From a bacterium (GTDB lineage: Bacteria; Bacillota; Bacilli; Lactobacillales; Streptococcaceae), in the NCBI GenBank assembly GCA_905221325.1, contig CAJNCS010000002.1:186001-250000 (forward strand): DNA of 64,000 nucleotides. Reading direction: 5' to 3'. A program made the position numbers and the translations under genes. Under the pieces are notes generated by a model, which was not told the origin of the DNA, searched no databases, and saw only the letters and a list, made by a program, of their open reading frames with translations. Of this stretch, positions 26,426 through 35,321 are shown one piece after another; the stretch's first letter is position 1, and each line of letters opens with the position of its first letter.

Positions 26426-26821
26426 ATGCAGATTTCAGATGCAGAATGGCAGGTTATGAAGATTGTTTGGATGCAGGGCGAGCAGACCAGTACGGATTTG
26501 ATCAGGGTTCTGGCGGAGCGGTTTGACTGGTCCAAGTCCACAGTTCAGACCCTTTTGGCTCGTTTGGTTGAGAAAGAGTGTTTGACTAGAAAAAAAGAGG
26601 GCAAGTCCTTTGTTTATTCAGCCCTTTTAACTCTGGATCAAAGTCGAAACTTGCTTGTCCAAGATATCAAAGCCAAGGTTTGTTCTCGTAGAATTAAGAA
26701 CTTGTTGGCTGATTTGATTGTGGAATGTGATTTTACTTTGGCTGATTTGAAAGACTTGGAAGCAGTGATTTCTGAGAAAAAAGCTAGCGCTGTAACAGAA
26801 GTAAGATGTAATTGTATGTAA
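26426..26821 (+). CDS. copY: Copper-responsive repressor CopY
   Basis: 131 residues, BlaI/CopY winged-helix family (MQISDAEWQVMKIVWMQGEQ; WSKSTVQTLLARLVEKECL). The C-terminus ends RCNCM: one CXC motif, whereas E. hirae CopY has CXCXXXXCXC. The start at 26426 follows GGAGGGG; an in-frame ATG at 26396 would lie over the second operator. It represses copY-cupA-copA in low copper. Confidence 0.92.
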   Translation: MQISDAEWQVMKIVWMQGEQTSTDLIRVLAERFDWSKSTVQTLLARLVEKECLTRKKEGKSFVYSALLTLDQSRNLLVQDIKAKVCSRRIKNLLADLIVECDFTLADLKDLEAVISEKKASAVTEVRCNCM

Positions 26822-26831
26822 AGGAGACATC

Positions 26832-27203
26832 ATGTTAAATAGTATTGTAACCATTGTTTGTATTACCCTTATCGCGTTTATCTTGTTTTGGTTTTTCAAA
26901 AAGCCTGAAAAATCTGGACAAAAGGCCCAGCAAAAAAAGGGCTACCAAGAGATTCGAGTGGAAGTTATGGGGGGCTATACGCCTGAGTTGATTATTCTTA
27001 AAAAATCAGTACCAGCCCGCATTGTCTTTGACCGCAAGGACCCTTCACCCTGTCTAGATCAGATTGTCTTTCCAGACTTTGGAGTGCATGCGGATCTTCC
27101 TATGGGTGAAGAGTATGTAGTGGAAATCACGCCTGAGCAGGCTGGAGAGTTTGGCTTTGCATGTGGTATGAACATGATGCACGGTAAGATGATTGTAGAG
27201 TAG
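26832..27203 (+). CDS. cupA: Membrane-anchored copper chaperone CupA
   Basis: 123 residues: one N-terminal membrane anchor (about 4-20), then a cupredoxin-like domain with copper ligands in SPCLDQ and FACGMNMMHGK. In pneumococcus CupA binds Cu(I) and passes it to CopA; the size and position match. RBS AAGGAG precedes the ATG. It resembles the N-terminal domain of the downstream CopA, pointing to a common origin. Confidence 0.92.
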   Translation: MLNSIVTIVCITLIAFILFWFFKKPEKSGQKAQQKKGYQEIRVEVMGGYTPELIILKKSVPARIVFDRKDPSPCLDQIVFPDFGVHADLPMGEEYVVEITPEQAGEFGFACGMNMMHGKMIVE

Positions 27204-27209
27204 GAGGAA

Positions 27210-29435
27210 ATGATGACAGAAATTGTGAAAGCAAGCCTAGAAAATGGCATACAAAAAATCCGTATCCGAGCTGAAAAAGGCTATCATCCAGCCCATATCC
27301 AACTCCAAAAAGGGATTCCAGCTGAGATCACCTTTCATCGTGCAACCCCTTCAAACTGTTACAAGGAGATTCTTTTTGAAGAAGAAGGAATCCTAGAACC
27401 AATCGGTGTGGACGAGGAGAAAACAATTCGTTTTACTCCTCAAGAGCTGGGTGAGCATGAATTCTCATGTGGGATGAAGATGCAAAAGGGAAGCTATACC
27501 GTAGTTGAGAAGACTCGAAAATCTCTATCCCTCTTGCAACGTTTTTGGATTACTAGCATCTTTACTCTGCCTCTTGTTTTCCTCATGCTTGGGATGTTGA
27601 CAGGGATTATCAGTCACCCAGTCATGCATTGGGGAACCTTTCTAGCCACAACCCCTATCATGCTGGTAGCAGGTGGTCCTTATATCCAGAGTGCTTGGGC
27701 CAGCTTTAAAAAGCACAATGCCAACATGGATACCTTGGTGGCGCTGGGAACTCTAGTGGCCTATCTCTATAGTCTAGTTGCTCTCTTTGCTGGCCTCCCT
27801 GTTTACTTTGAAAGTGCTGGATTTATCCTCTTCTTTGTTCTTCTGGGAGCTGTTTTTGAGGAGAAAATGCGAAAAAATACTTCCCAAGCTGTGGAGAAAT
27901 TACTGGATTTGCAAGCTAAAATAGCAGAAGTTTTGCGTGATGATCGCTATGTTCAAGTTCCCTTGGAGCAAGTCAAGGTAGGTGACCTGATTCGAGTACG
28001 TCCTGGTGAAAAGATTGCAGTTGATGGTGTTGTAGTCGAAGGTATGTCCAGTATTGACGAATCCATGGTGACAGGTGAGAGCCTACCGGTAGACAAAACG
28101 GTGGGAGATACAGTGATTGGCTCCACCATCAATAATAGCGGCACTCTTATTTTTAAAGCAGAAAAGGTTGGTTCAGAGACTGTCTTGGCACAGATTGTGG
28201 ACTTTGTGAAGAAAGCCCAGACCAGCCGAGCACCAATTCAAGATTTGACGGATAAAATTTCAGGGATTTTTGTCCCAGCAGTTGTCATTTTAGCGATTCT
28301 GACTTTTTGGATTTGGTTTGTCTTGCTTGAGGCTAGCTTTGTGACCTCTCTACTTTATGGGGTGGCAGTTTTGATTATCGCTTGCCCTTGTGCCTTGGGA
28401 CTCGCAACACCAACGGCTCTCATGGTGGGAACAGGCCGGAGTGCCAAGATGGGGGTTCTCCTCAAGAATGGAACCGTCTTACAGGAAATCCAGAAAGTCC
28501 AAACTCTCGTCTTTGATAAAACAGGAACTTTGACAGAAGGAAAACCAGTGGTCACCGATATCATTGGCGACGAGACAGAAGCACTCGGCTTAGCTGCCTC
28601 TTTGGAAGAAGCTTCTCAACACCCACTGGCTCAAGCTATTGTCAAGCGAGCGAGTGAAGCAGGACTTGAGCTTAAACCTGTAGAAAATTTCCAAGCCCTT
28701 CATGGAAAAGGTGTTTCAGGGCAAATCAATGGGAAACAAGTCTTGCTTGGAAATGCTAAAATGCTAGATAGAATGGATATTTCTAGTGCTTATCAGGAAA
28801 AACTTGAAGAACTGGAAAAAGAAGCTAAGACAGTCGTGTACTTGGCTGTTGACAATGAAATCAAAGGCTTGCTTGCCCTGCAAGATATTCCCAAGGAAAA
28901 TGCCAAGCTCGCCATCAGTCAGTTGAAAAAACGTGGTCTCCGAACAGTTATGCTGACAGGAGATAATGCAGGTGTCGCGCGTGCCATTGCAGATCAGATC
29001 GGCATTGAGGAGGTTATTGCTGGTGTCTTGCCAGAAGAAAAAGCGTACGAAATCCATCAACTACAAGAGGCTGGTAAAGTAGCCTTTATCGGAGATGGTA
29101 TCAATGATGCGCCAGCCCTCAGTGTAGCGGATGTCGGGATTGCCATGGGCGCAGGAACTGATATTGCTATTGAGTCGGCAGGGATTGTTCTTACTCACAA
29201 TGATTTGTCAGGAGTGGTTCGTGCCTTTGATATGAGCAAGAAAACTTTCAATCGAATTCTTCTCAACCTCTTCTGGGCCTTTATCTATAATGTTATCGGA
29301 ATTCCGGTTGCAGCAGGAGTCTTTTCAGGAATTGGATTGGCCCTCAATCCAGAACTGGCTGGTCTAGCCATGGCCTTTAGTTCTGTATCTGTTTTAACCA
29401 GTTCACTCATGCTAAACTTTAGTAAAATAGACTAA
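27210..29435 (+). CDS. copA: Copper-exporting P1B-type ATPase CopA
   Basis: 741 residues. The N-terminal domain (about 1-100) is cupredoxin-like with SNCYKE and [10 protein letters not shown] rather than a ferredoxin-like CXXC domain. Then come the membrane segments, the actuator (VTGES), the ion-path CPC motif (Cys392-Pro-Cys394), the phosphorylation site DKTGT (Asp436) and the hinge GDGINDAP (from 628). It pumps Cu(I) out. Start chosen at the first of two adjacent ATGs behind GGAGG. Operon copY-cupA-copA ends at the terminator at 29434. Confidence 0.96.
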   Translation: MMTEIVKASLENGIQKIRIRAEKGYHPAHIQLQKGIPAEITFHRATPSNCYKEILFEEEGILEPIGVDEEKTIRFTPQELGEHEFSCGMKMQKGSYTVVEKTRKSLSLLQRFWITSIFTLPLVFLMLGMLTGIISHPVMHWGTFLATTPIMLVAGGPYIQSAWASFKKHNANMDTLVALGTLVAYLYSLVALFAGLPVYFESAGFILFFVLLGAVFEEKMRKNTSQAVEKLLDLQAKIAEVLRDDRYVQVPLEQVKVGDLIRVRPGEKIAVDGVVVEGMSSIDESMVTGESLPVDKTVGDTVIGSTINNSGTLIFKAEKVGSETVLAQIVDFVKKAQTSRAPIQDLTDKISGIFVPAVVILAILTFWIWFVLLEASFVTSLLYGVAVLIIACPCALGLATPTALMVGTGRSAKMGVLLKNGTVLQEIQKVQTLVFDKTGTLTEGKPVVTDIIGDETEALGLAASLEEASQHPLAQAIVKRASEAGLELKPVENFQALHGKGVSGQINGKQVLLGNAKMLDRMDISSAYQEKLEELEKEAKTVVYLAVDNEIKGLLALQDIPKENAKLAISQLKKRGLRTVMLTGDNAGVARAIADQIGIEEVIAGVLPEEKAYEIHQLQEAGKVAFIGDGINDAPALSVADVGIAMGAGTDIAIESAGIVLTHNDLSGVVRAFDMSKKTFNRILLNLFWAFIYNVIGIPVAAGVFSGIGLALNPELAGLAMAFSSVSVLTSSLMLNFSKID

Positions 29436-29458
29436 AAGCGAGCAAGCTCGCTTTTTTA
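29434..29458 (+). terminator. Terminator of the cop operon
   Basis: AAAGCGAGC / GCTCGCTTT with a two-base loop and T run. Confidence 0.9.
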
Positions 29459-29474
29459 TTATAAAACAGTTTTC

Positions 29475-29588
29475 TGAAGCGTTTTCAATCTGTGCTGTAA
29501 TAGAGAATGCAAACTTCTGAGCACATTCTTAGGATACTCAAAGTAAATGTGGTAAATTAGGATTGTAAATTTACTGAATCGCTTTCAA
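29475..29588 (+). promoter_or_regulatory. spxB upstream region with two cre-like sites
   Basis: TGAAGCGTTTTCAA (29475-29488) and TGAATCGCTTTCAA (29575-29588) both match the catabolite-responsive element. A palindromic AAAGCGCTTT follows at about 29599-29608. The -35/-10 could not be assigned with confidence; TAAATT at 29553 with an upstream TGG is one option. Confidence 0.65.
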
Positions 29589-29648
29589 ACAACATATAAA
29601 AGCGCTTTTTGTAAATGTATGAAATTATTTTGAAGGAGAGTTATCATT

Positions 29649-31424
29649 ATGACTCAAGGGAAAATTACTGCATCTGCAGCAATGCTCAACGTATTGAAAA
29701 CATGGGGCGTAGACACAATCTACGGTATCCCATCAGGAACACTCAGCTCATTGATGGACGCTTTGGCTGAAGATAAAGATATCCGCTTCTTGCAAGTTCG
29801 CCACGAAGAAACAGGTGCTCTTGCAGCGGTTATGCAAGCTAAATTCGGCGGCTCAATCGGGGTTGCTGTTGGTTCAGGTGGTCCAGGTGCGACTCACTTG
29901 ATCAACGGTGTTTACGATGCAGCTATGGATAACACTCCATTCCTTGCTATCCTTGGATCACGTCCAGTCAACGAACTCAACATGGATGCCTTCCAAGAAT
30001 TGAACCAAAACCCAATGTACAACGGTATCGCTGTTTACAACAAACGTGTAGCCTACGCTGAGCAATTGCCAAAAGTAATCGACGAAGCGTGCCGTGCTGC
30101 AGTTTCTAAAAAAGGTCCAGCTGTTGTTGAAATCCCAGTAAACTTCGGTTTCCAAGAAATCGACGAAAACTCATACTACGGTTCAGGTTCATACGAGCGT
30201 TCATTCATCGCTCCTGCTTTGAACGAAGTTGAAATCGATAAAGCGGTTGAAATCTTGAACAATGCTGAACGTCCAGTTATCTATGCTGGTTACGGTGGTG
30301 TTAAAGCTGGTGAAGTGATTACTGAATTGTCACGTAAAATCAAAGCACCAATCATCACAACTGGTAAAAACTTTGAAGCTTTCGAATGGAACTACGAAGG
30401 TTTGACAGGTTCTGCTTACCGTGTTGGTTGGAAACCAGCCAACGAAGTAGTCTTTGAAGCAGACACAGTTCTTTTCCTTGGTTCAAACTTCCCATTTGCT
30501 GAAGTTTACGAAGCCTTCAAGAACACTGAAAAATTCATCCAAGTCGATATCGACCCTTACAAACTTGGTAAACGCCATGCCCTTGATGCTTCTATCCTTG
30601 GTGATGCAGGTCAAGCAGCTAAAGCAATCCTTGACAAAGTAAACCCAGTAGAATCTACTCCATGGTGGCGTGCAAACGTGAAGAACAACCAAAACTGGCG
30701 TGATTACATGAACAAACTAGAAGGTAAAACTGAGGGTGAATTGCAATTGTATCAAGTTTACAATGCAATCAACAAACATGCTGATCAAGACGCTATCTAT
30801 TCAATCGACGTAGGTGACACTACTCAAACATCTACTCGTCACCTTCACATGACACCTAAGAACATGTGGCGTACATCTCCACTCTTTGCGACAATGGGTA
30901 TTGCCCTTCCTGGTGGTATCGCTGCTAAGAAAGACAATCCAGATCGCCAAGTATGGAACATCATGGGTGACGGTGCATTCAACATGTGCTACCCAGACGT
31001 TATCACAAACGTTCAATACGACCTTCCAGTTATCAACGTTGTCTTCTCAAATGGTAAATATGCCTTCATCAAGGACAAATACGAAGACACAAACAAACAC
31101 TTGTTTGGTTGTGACTTCCCTAACGCTGACTACGCGAAAATCGCTGCAGCCCAAGGTGCTGTTGGATTTACAGTTGACCGTATCGAAGACATCGACGCAG
31201 TTGTTGCAGAAGCTGTTAAATTGAACAAAGAAGGTAAAACTGTTGTTATCGATGCTCGCATCACGCAACACCGTCCACTTCCAGTAGAAGTACTTGAGTT
31301 GGATCCAAAACGACACTCAGAAGAAGCAATCAAAGCCTTCAAGGAAAAATACGAAGCAGAAGAACTCGTACCATTCCGCCTCTTCTTGGAAGAAGAAGGA
31401 TTGCAATCACGCGCAATCAAATAA
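29649..31424 (+). CDS. spxB: Pyruvate oxidase
   Basis: 591 residues, TPP-dependent pyruvate oxidase. N-terminal pyrimidine-binding domain with [15 protein letters not shown] and RHEETGA (the catalytic Glu), a central FAD domain, and a C-terminal pyrophosphate domain with [11 protein letters not shown]...FSNGKYAF. It turns pyruvate, phosphate and O2 into acetyl phosphate, CO2 and H2O2, the main peroxide source of Mitis-group streptococci. Highly biased codon use implies strong expression. Its cofactor TPP is supplied by the salvage operon at 19966-26059. Confidence 0.97.
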   Translation: MTQGKITASAAMLNVLKTWGVDTIYGIPSGTLSSLMDALAEDKDIRFLQVRHEETGALAAVMQAKFGGSIGVAVGSGGPGATHLINGVYDAAMDNTPFLAILGSRPVNELNMDAFQELNQNPMYNGIAVYNKRVAYAEQLPKVIDEACRAAVSKKGPAVVEIPVNFGFQEIDENSYYGSGSYERSFIAPALNEVEIDKAVEILNNAERPVIYAGYGGVKAGEVITELSRKIKAPIITTGKNFEAFEWNYEGLTGSAYRVGWKPANEVVFEADTVLFLGSNFPFAEVYEAFKNTEKFIQVDIDPYKLGKRHALDASILGDAGQAAKAILDKVNPVESTPWWRANVKNNQNWRDYMNKLEGKTEGELQLYQVYNAINKHADQDAIYSIDVGDTTQTSTRHLHMTPKNMWRTSPLFATMGIALPGGIAAKKDNPDRQVWNIMGDGAFNMCYPDVITNVQYDLPVINVVFSNGKYAFIKDKYEDTNKHLFGCDFPNADYAKIAAAQGAVGFTVDRIEDIDAVVAEAVKLNKEGKTVVIDARITQHRPLPVEVLELDPKRHSEEAIKAFKEKYEAEELVPFRLFLEEEGLQSRAIK

Positions 31425-31435
31425 TTCCTCTCATC

Positions 31436-31477
31436 GAAAATCAAATGTAAAATTGAAGATTTTATTCTTTGATTTTC
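31436..31477. repeat. Long hairpin after spxB
   Basis: GAAAATCAAA (31436-31445) pairs with TTTGATTTTC (31468-31477), with an inner TAAAAT / ATTTTA pair. AT-rich with no T run; it may protect the spxB mRNA 3' end or be a small repeat element. Confidence 0.5.
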
Positions 31478-31480
31478 ATA

Positions 31481-31519
31481 GAGCGGAACTTGAAAAGATC
31501 GGAGCCATCCGGTCTTTTT
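31481..31519 (+). repeat. Terminator repeat, copy 1
   Basis: A stem AAAGATCGGA / TCCGGTCTTT followed by T residues, preceded by GAACTTGA. A second copy with two mismatches lies at 31926-31964, after the next gene. Confidence 0.75.
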
Positions 31520-31533
31520 CTGGAGGATAGTAA

Positions 31534-31881
31534 ATGAACTTAAATCAATTAGATATCATCGTTTCAGATGTTCCTCAAGTCTGTGCTGACTTGGAGCGTA
31601 TTTTGGATAAAAAAGCCGATTATGTTGACAACAGTTTTGCTCAGTTCACGATTGGCAGTCACTGTCTCATGTTGTCTCAAAATCATTTGATTTCTTTGGA
31701 AAACTTTCAGTCAGGAATCATTCTTCATATCGAGGTTGAGGATGTAGAGCAGAACTACCAACGGTTGAAAGAGATTGGTGTCGACATTTTACACGGTCCG
31801 GCTGTAACCGATTGGGGGACAGAATCCTTGCTTGTAAAAGGTCCAGCTGGTCTAGTGATTGATTTTTATCGTATAAATTAG
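31534..31881 (+). CDS. Glyoxalase/bleomycin-resistance fold protein
   Basis: 115 residues with the VOC fold pattern: LDIIVSDVPQVCADLERIL, a mid strand IILHIEVEDVEQNYQRLKEIG and the end TDWGTESLLVKGPAGLVIDFY. Enzymatic activity and substrate are unknown. RBS GGAGG precedes the ATG and overlaps the tail of the terminator repeat copy 1. It follows spxB in the same direction, and partial read-through from spxB is possible. Confidence 0.8.
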   Translation: MNLNQLDIIVSDVPQVCADLERILDKKADYVDNSFAQFTIGSHCLMLSQNHLISLENFQSGIILHIEVEDVEQNYQRLKEIGVDILHGPAVTDWGTESLLVKGPAGLVIDFYRIN

Positions 31882-32135
31882 GTAATGCTATTATCAAATT
31901 TTTATCTAAAATTTAAACATTCTTGGAGCAGAACTTGAAAAGATCGGAGCAATCCGGTCTTTTTGAATTCTATTGTATATAGACTGTAAAAGATATAGAA
32001 GCTGTCAACGATAGATTGTGTATTATAAAAATAAATACAGTTTGAGAAAAATTTTTTGTTCTTCGATATAGAAAATTTTATAAAAACTTCATCGGAAAAC
32101 GAATAAATAAAGTGTATTAAAATTAGATAAAATTG
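31882..32135. other. AT-rich intergenic stretch
   Basis: Apart from the terminator repeat copy 2 (31926-31964), nothing is recognised. Base composition changes here to the very AT-rich pattern of the following two genes. Confidence 0.6.
31926..31964 (+). repeat. Terminator repeat, copy 2
   Basis: Same 38-bp sequence as 31481-31519 except two substitutions; again a functional-looking terminator (stem AAAGATCGGA / TCCGGTCTTT, T run), now ending the glyoxalase-fold gene. Confidence 0.75.
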
Positions 32136-32164
32136 TTGAAAAAAAAAGCTATTTGATGTACAAT
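32136..32164 (+). promoter_or_regulatory. Promoter of the ATPase/TOPRIM-like pair
   Basis: TTGAAA (32136-32141), 17-bp spacer, TACAAT (32159-32164). Confidence 0.7.
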
Positions 32165-32185
32165 TTGTATATAAAGGAGTTAAAA

Positions 32186-33517
32186 ATGTTCAAAAAAGTA
32201 TTGTTTAAAAATTTTAAATCGTTTTCGGATGTAAACCTTGATTTTGTTAGTAGAGGAAAACCAAAACATATTGTAGCTCTTTATGGAGAAAATGGTTCAG
32301 GAAAATCAAATATTGTTGATTCGTTTAAGCTTCTTAGATTATCGATGGATACAATGAGACTTTCTAAAAAAATAACATCATTTCAAGCAAAATTACAAGA
32401 AGCGAATGATAAGGGTGATTTTCCTGATATTAACAAGCTAGTTGACTCCATTTTTACTGGCAGAAGTTTTAAAGAACTATCAAAAAATACATCTCGAATT
32501 TCTGCTAAGGGAGATACAAAATTAGAATTTTATTTTAGTATAGAAAATAATGACGGTGTCTATATTTTAGAATACGATAGTAAAGGCGAGTTAACCTCTG
32601 AATCTTTAGAGTTTGTTATAAATTCTAATAAAGGGAATCATTTTAAAATTAAGCGTAATAGTGAAATGTCAGTTCAACTAAATAAATCAATCTTTAAAAA
32701 AGGAGTTTTTACAGATTTACAAGATTTAACAGAAAAATTTTGGGGGAATCATACATTTTTATCCATATATAGAGATTATATTAGTTCGATAAATAAAGAT
32801 TATGCTAAGGCTAATTTATCTAAAAATTTTATAAGTGTCATTGGGGAGTTTGAAAGACTATCAATTTGGACAGATAATACTCGTGGACCATTTAAGAGTA
32901 ATAAAATATTACTAGATGAACTTGACAAAGGTGAAATTAGAATAGAAGATAAATCTAGGCTTCTTCAAACAGAAGAAATTATTTATAACTTTTTCAGTGC
33001 TTTATATACGGATATTAAGGATGTTAAGTATAACCTTGATGAAGACGGTGATACTATAAAATATGAATTGATAATTTATAAGAATATTGGAGGAGAATTG
33101 ACAGAAATTCCAATCAGTGTAGAATCTAAAGGGACAAAAAATTTATTGGAGCTACTCACAGTTTTCTTTTGGGTTGTAGGAGGTGGAATTTGTGTTGTTG
33201 ATGAAATAGATTCTGGAATTCATGATATTTTAATGAATAATATATTGGGGGATTTATCTGACTCTGTTAAAGGGCAACTTATTTTTACAACTCATGACAC
33301 AGCTTTGTTAAAGGAATTACCACCTAGTTCTGCATACTTCTTAACAGTGGATGTGTATGGAAACAAAATAATTAAGTCAGGAAGTGAAACTGATAAAAAA
33401 GTTTGCACTAATAATAATATGGAAAAACTTTATCTAGATGGTTTCTTTGGTGCAGTCCCTGATCCCCTTAATATTGATTTTGAAGAATTGTTCTTGGACA
33501 ATGGGACGGAGGAATGA
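32186..33517 (+). CDS. AAA15/21-type ATPase of a putative defence module
   Basis: 443 residues from the ATG at 32186, which follows AAGGAG; a longer frame from 32153 would overlap the -10 box. An SMC/RecF-like ATPase: FKNFKSFSDVNLDF, Walker A GENGSGKSN (34-42), Walker B ICVVDEIDSG (Asp339-Glu340) and the H-loop FTTHDTALL (His370). This domain order fits the RloA/AbiLi/AriA type of ABC-like ATPases found in anti-phage systems. The gene is markedly AT-richer than its neighbours, implying transfer. It is followed after three bases by a small TOPRIM-like gene. Function in defence is inferred. Confidence 0.8.
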   Translation: MFKKVLFKNFKSFSDVNLDFVSRGKPKHIVALYGENGSGKSNIVDSFKLLRLSMDTMRLSKKITSFQAKLQEANDKGDFPDINKLVDSIFTGRSFKELSKNTSRISAKGDTKLEFYFSIENNDGVYILEYDSKGELTSESLEFVINSNKGNHFKIKRNSEMSVQLNKSIFKKGVFTDLQDLTEKFWGNHTFLSIYRDYISSINKDYAKANLSKNFISVIGEFERLSIWTDNTRGPFKSNKILLDELDKGEIRIEDKSRLLQTEEIIYNFFSALYTDIKDVKYNLDEDGDTIKYELIIYKNIGGELTEIPISVESKGTKNLLELLTVFFWVVGGGICVVDEIDSGIHDILMNNILGDLSDSVKGQLIFTTHDTALLKELPPSSAYFLTVDVYGNKIIKSGSETDKKVCTNNNMEKLYLDGFFGAVPDPLNIDFEELFLDNGTEE

Positions 33518-33520
33518 CGA

Positions 33521-34099
33521 TTGAGGGGAGCAAATTACACGAAAGCGATAGTGATTGTTCATGGTAAAAGTGAATATGATATTGTAAAATATATTAAATC
33601 AAAACTAAGAATTCCTATGGAAACATATTCAAGAGATAATGGAAGAAGTAGTATCGAGATTTCGTCGCTTAAAGATATTCTAAATAATCAAGATTTTTCT
33701 ACTATCCAAGGATTTAGAAATAGATTCCCTAAAGTAGAATGTGATAATAAAGGGAAACCAAAAAATGTTAAAATTTTTATGATTATGGATGTTGATAGAA
33801 CAAGTGAAGCTGATTTTATCGCATACAAAGATAAATCATTCTTTCCTAAAACTTGGTTAAAGCATATGTTAGTGCCAATTTGGAATAATAATAATTTAGA
33901 AGAAGTGTTGGAGCAAATTGGTTATTATTATGCTAGAACCAAAAAACAAAAGAAAGGGTATAAAAGAGCCTTTCCTGTTGAACGTGGTAGTCAAGATATA
34001 GAAAGTATTGAAAAGTTGAAGAATAAACTGAAAACTAGTGGAAAGACCAATATGGATGAATTTTTAACATTTTGTTTAGATAATTGTCCTAAATTTTAA
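33521..34099 (+). CDS. Small TOPRIM-like partner protein
   Basis: 192 residues. It begins at TTG 33521, eight bases after GGAGG, with no in-frame ATG nearby. The N-terminal strand-loop VIVHGKSEYDIV (Glu18) and MIMDVDRTSE (Asp90, Asp92) reproduce the Glu and DxD positions of TOPRIM nuclease folds, as in RloB, AbiLii or AriB partners of AAA15 ATPases; which of these it is cannot be decided by eye. Same AT-rich composition as the ATPase gene, so the two form one transferred unit. It may be the effector nuclease that the ATPase controls. Confidence 0.65.
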   Translation: MRGANYTKAIVIVHGKSEYDIVKYIKSKLRIPMETYSRDNGRSSIEISSLKDILNNQDFSTIQGFRNRFPKVECDNKGKPKNVKIFMIMDVDRTSEADFIAYKDKSFFPKTWLKHMLVPIWNNNNLEEVLEQIGYYYARTKKQKKGYKRAFPVERGSQDIESIEKLKNKLKTSGKTNMDEFLTFCLDNCPKF

Positions 34100-34270
34100 T
34101 CTTTTAAAATTTTTATGATATTTAAGATTTGGAAAATTTAAATTAGTGTTGAAAACATTTGTAATAATAAGTCTAGTTATCTGAGTGCTGCTTTAGGGGT
34201 TCCTCCATCAAGTAAAAGATTATTTCGTTACTATTTTTATAAAATCTTCTCCCTACTTTATAAGATGTGA

Positions 34271-34298
34271 AAAAGAGTTCAACTGGAACTCTTTTTTT
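34271..34298 (+). terminator. Terminator before manA
   Basis: AAAGAGTTC / GGAACTCTTT stem and T run. It ends the accessory pair, and its tail merges with the manA promoter. Confidence 0.8.
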
Positions 34299-34306
34299 GC
34301 TATAAT
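34278..34306 (+). promoter_or_regulatory. manA promoter
   Basis: TTCAAC (34278-34283), 17-bp spacer, TATAAT (34301-34306) with a TGC extension; the -35 lies within the preceding terminator stem. Confidence 0.65.
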
Positions 34307-34336
34307 GAGGGGAGAAAAATCAGACAGGAGAAGAAG

Positions 34337-35281
34337 ATGTCAGAACCATTATTTTTACAATCAGTTATGCAAGAAAAAATCTGGGGTGGAACCAAGCTAC
34401 GTGATGAGTTTGGCTATGACATCCCAAGTGAAAAAATCGGAGAATACTGGGCCATCTCAGCCCATCCAAATGGGGTATCTAAGGTAGCCAATGGTCGCTA
34501 CGAGGGAACAGAACTAGCTACTTTGTATGCGGAACACCGTGAGTTGTTTGGCAATCGTCCAGAGCCTGTATTTCCACTCTTGACCAAGATACTCGATGCC
34601 AACGATTGGCTCAGTGTCCAAGTTCACCCAGACGATGTCTATGGACTAGAGCATGAAGGCGAGCTCGGAAAAACAGAGTGCTGGTACATCATCGCAGCAG
34701 ACGAAGGTTCTGAGATTATCTATGGCCACAACGCCAAATCAAAAGAAGAACTTCGGCAGCAAATTGAGGACAAGAACTGGGATGCCTTGCTGACCAAAGT
34801 ACCAGTTAAAGCTGGAGATTTCTTCTATGTACCAAGTGGGACCATGCACGCTATCGGGGCGGGTATCTTGATTCTTGAAACCCAGCAGTCTAGCGATACC
34901 ACCTATCGTGTCTATGACTTTGACCGTAAGGATGACAAGGGCAACTTGCGTGAACTTCACCTTGAAAAATCCATCGATGTTTTAAATATTGGAGAGCCTG
35001 CTAATAGCCGTCCTGTAACTGTCAAAGCTGATGATTTGCGTTCAACTCTTCTTGTGTCTAATAACTTCTTCGCAGTTTACAAGTGGGAAATTACTGGAAA
35101 AGTTGACTTTGAAAAGACAGCTGACTACAGCTTATTTAGTGTCTTAGCTGGTCAGGGTCAGCTTACTGTTGACGGGAAAAACTATCCAATCCAAAAAGGT
35201 AGCCACTTTATCCTACCAAGTGACGTTGAATCTTGGACCTTGGAAGGGCAAGGCTTGGAATTGATTGTTAGTCATCCATAA
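34337..35281 (+). CDS. manA: Mannose-6-phosphate isomerase, class I
   Basis: 314 residues, cupin-fold phosphomannose isomerase of the short Firmicute type. Zinc-site segments QVHPDD and the later PSGTMHAIGAG are present, with KIWGGTKLRD-like N-terminus. It interconverts mannose-6-phosphate and fructose-6-phosphate. RBS AGGAGAAG precedes the ATG. Single-gene unit. Confidence 0.95.
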   Translation: MSEPLFLQSVMQEKIWGGTKLRDEFGYDIPSEKIGEYWAISAHPNGVSKVANGRYEGTELATLYAEHRELFGNRPEPVFPLLTKILDANDWLSVQVHPDDVYGLEHEGELGKTECWYIIAADEGSEIIYGHNAKSKEELRQQIEDKNWDALLTKVPVKAGDFFYVPSGTMHAIGAGILILETQQSSDTTYRVYDFDRKDDKGNLRELHLEKSIDVLNIGEPANSRPVTVKADDLRSTLLVSNNFFAVYKWEITGKVDFEKTADYSLFSVLAGQGQLTVDGKNYPIQKGSHFILPSDVESWTLEGQGLELIVSHP

Positions 35282-35285
35282 AAAA

Positions 35286-35318
35286 GAAAGGGCCTGAGTT
35301 TACTACTCAAGTCCTTTT
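35286..35318. terminator. Bidirectional terminator
   Basis: Minus strand AAAGG.CTTGAGT / ACTCAGG.CCTTT stem flanked by T runs in both directions, between manA and the convergent NSS transporter. Confidence 0.8.
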
Positions 35319-35321
35319 TGA

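Noticed and set aside
32153..32185. N-terminal extension of the ATPase to 32153
   Set aside because: That ATG overlaps the -10 box and lacks an RBS, whereas 32186 follows AAGGAG.
34100..34270. A short open stretch after the TOPRIM-like gene reading toward 34270
   Set aside because: No ATG/GTG/TTG start or RBS in that frame and no recognisable homology; probably decayed sequence.
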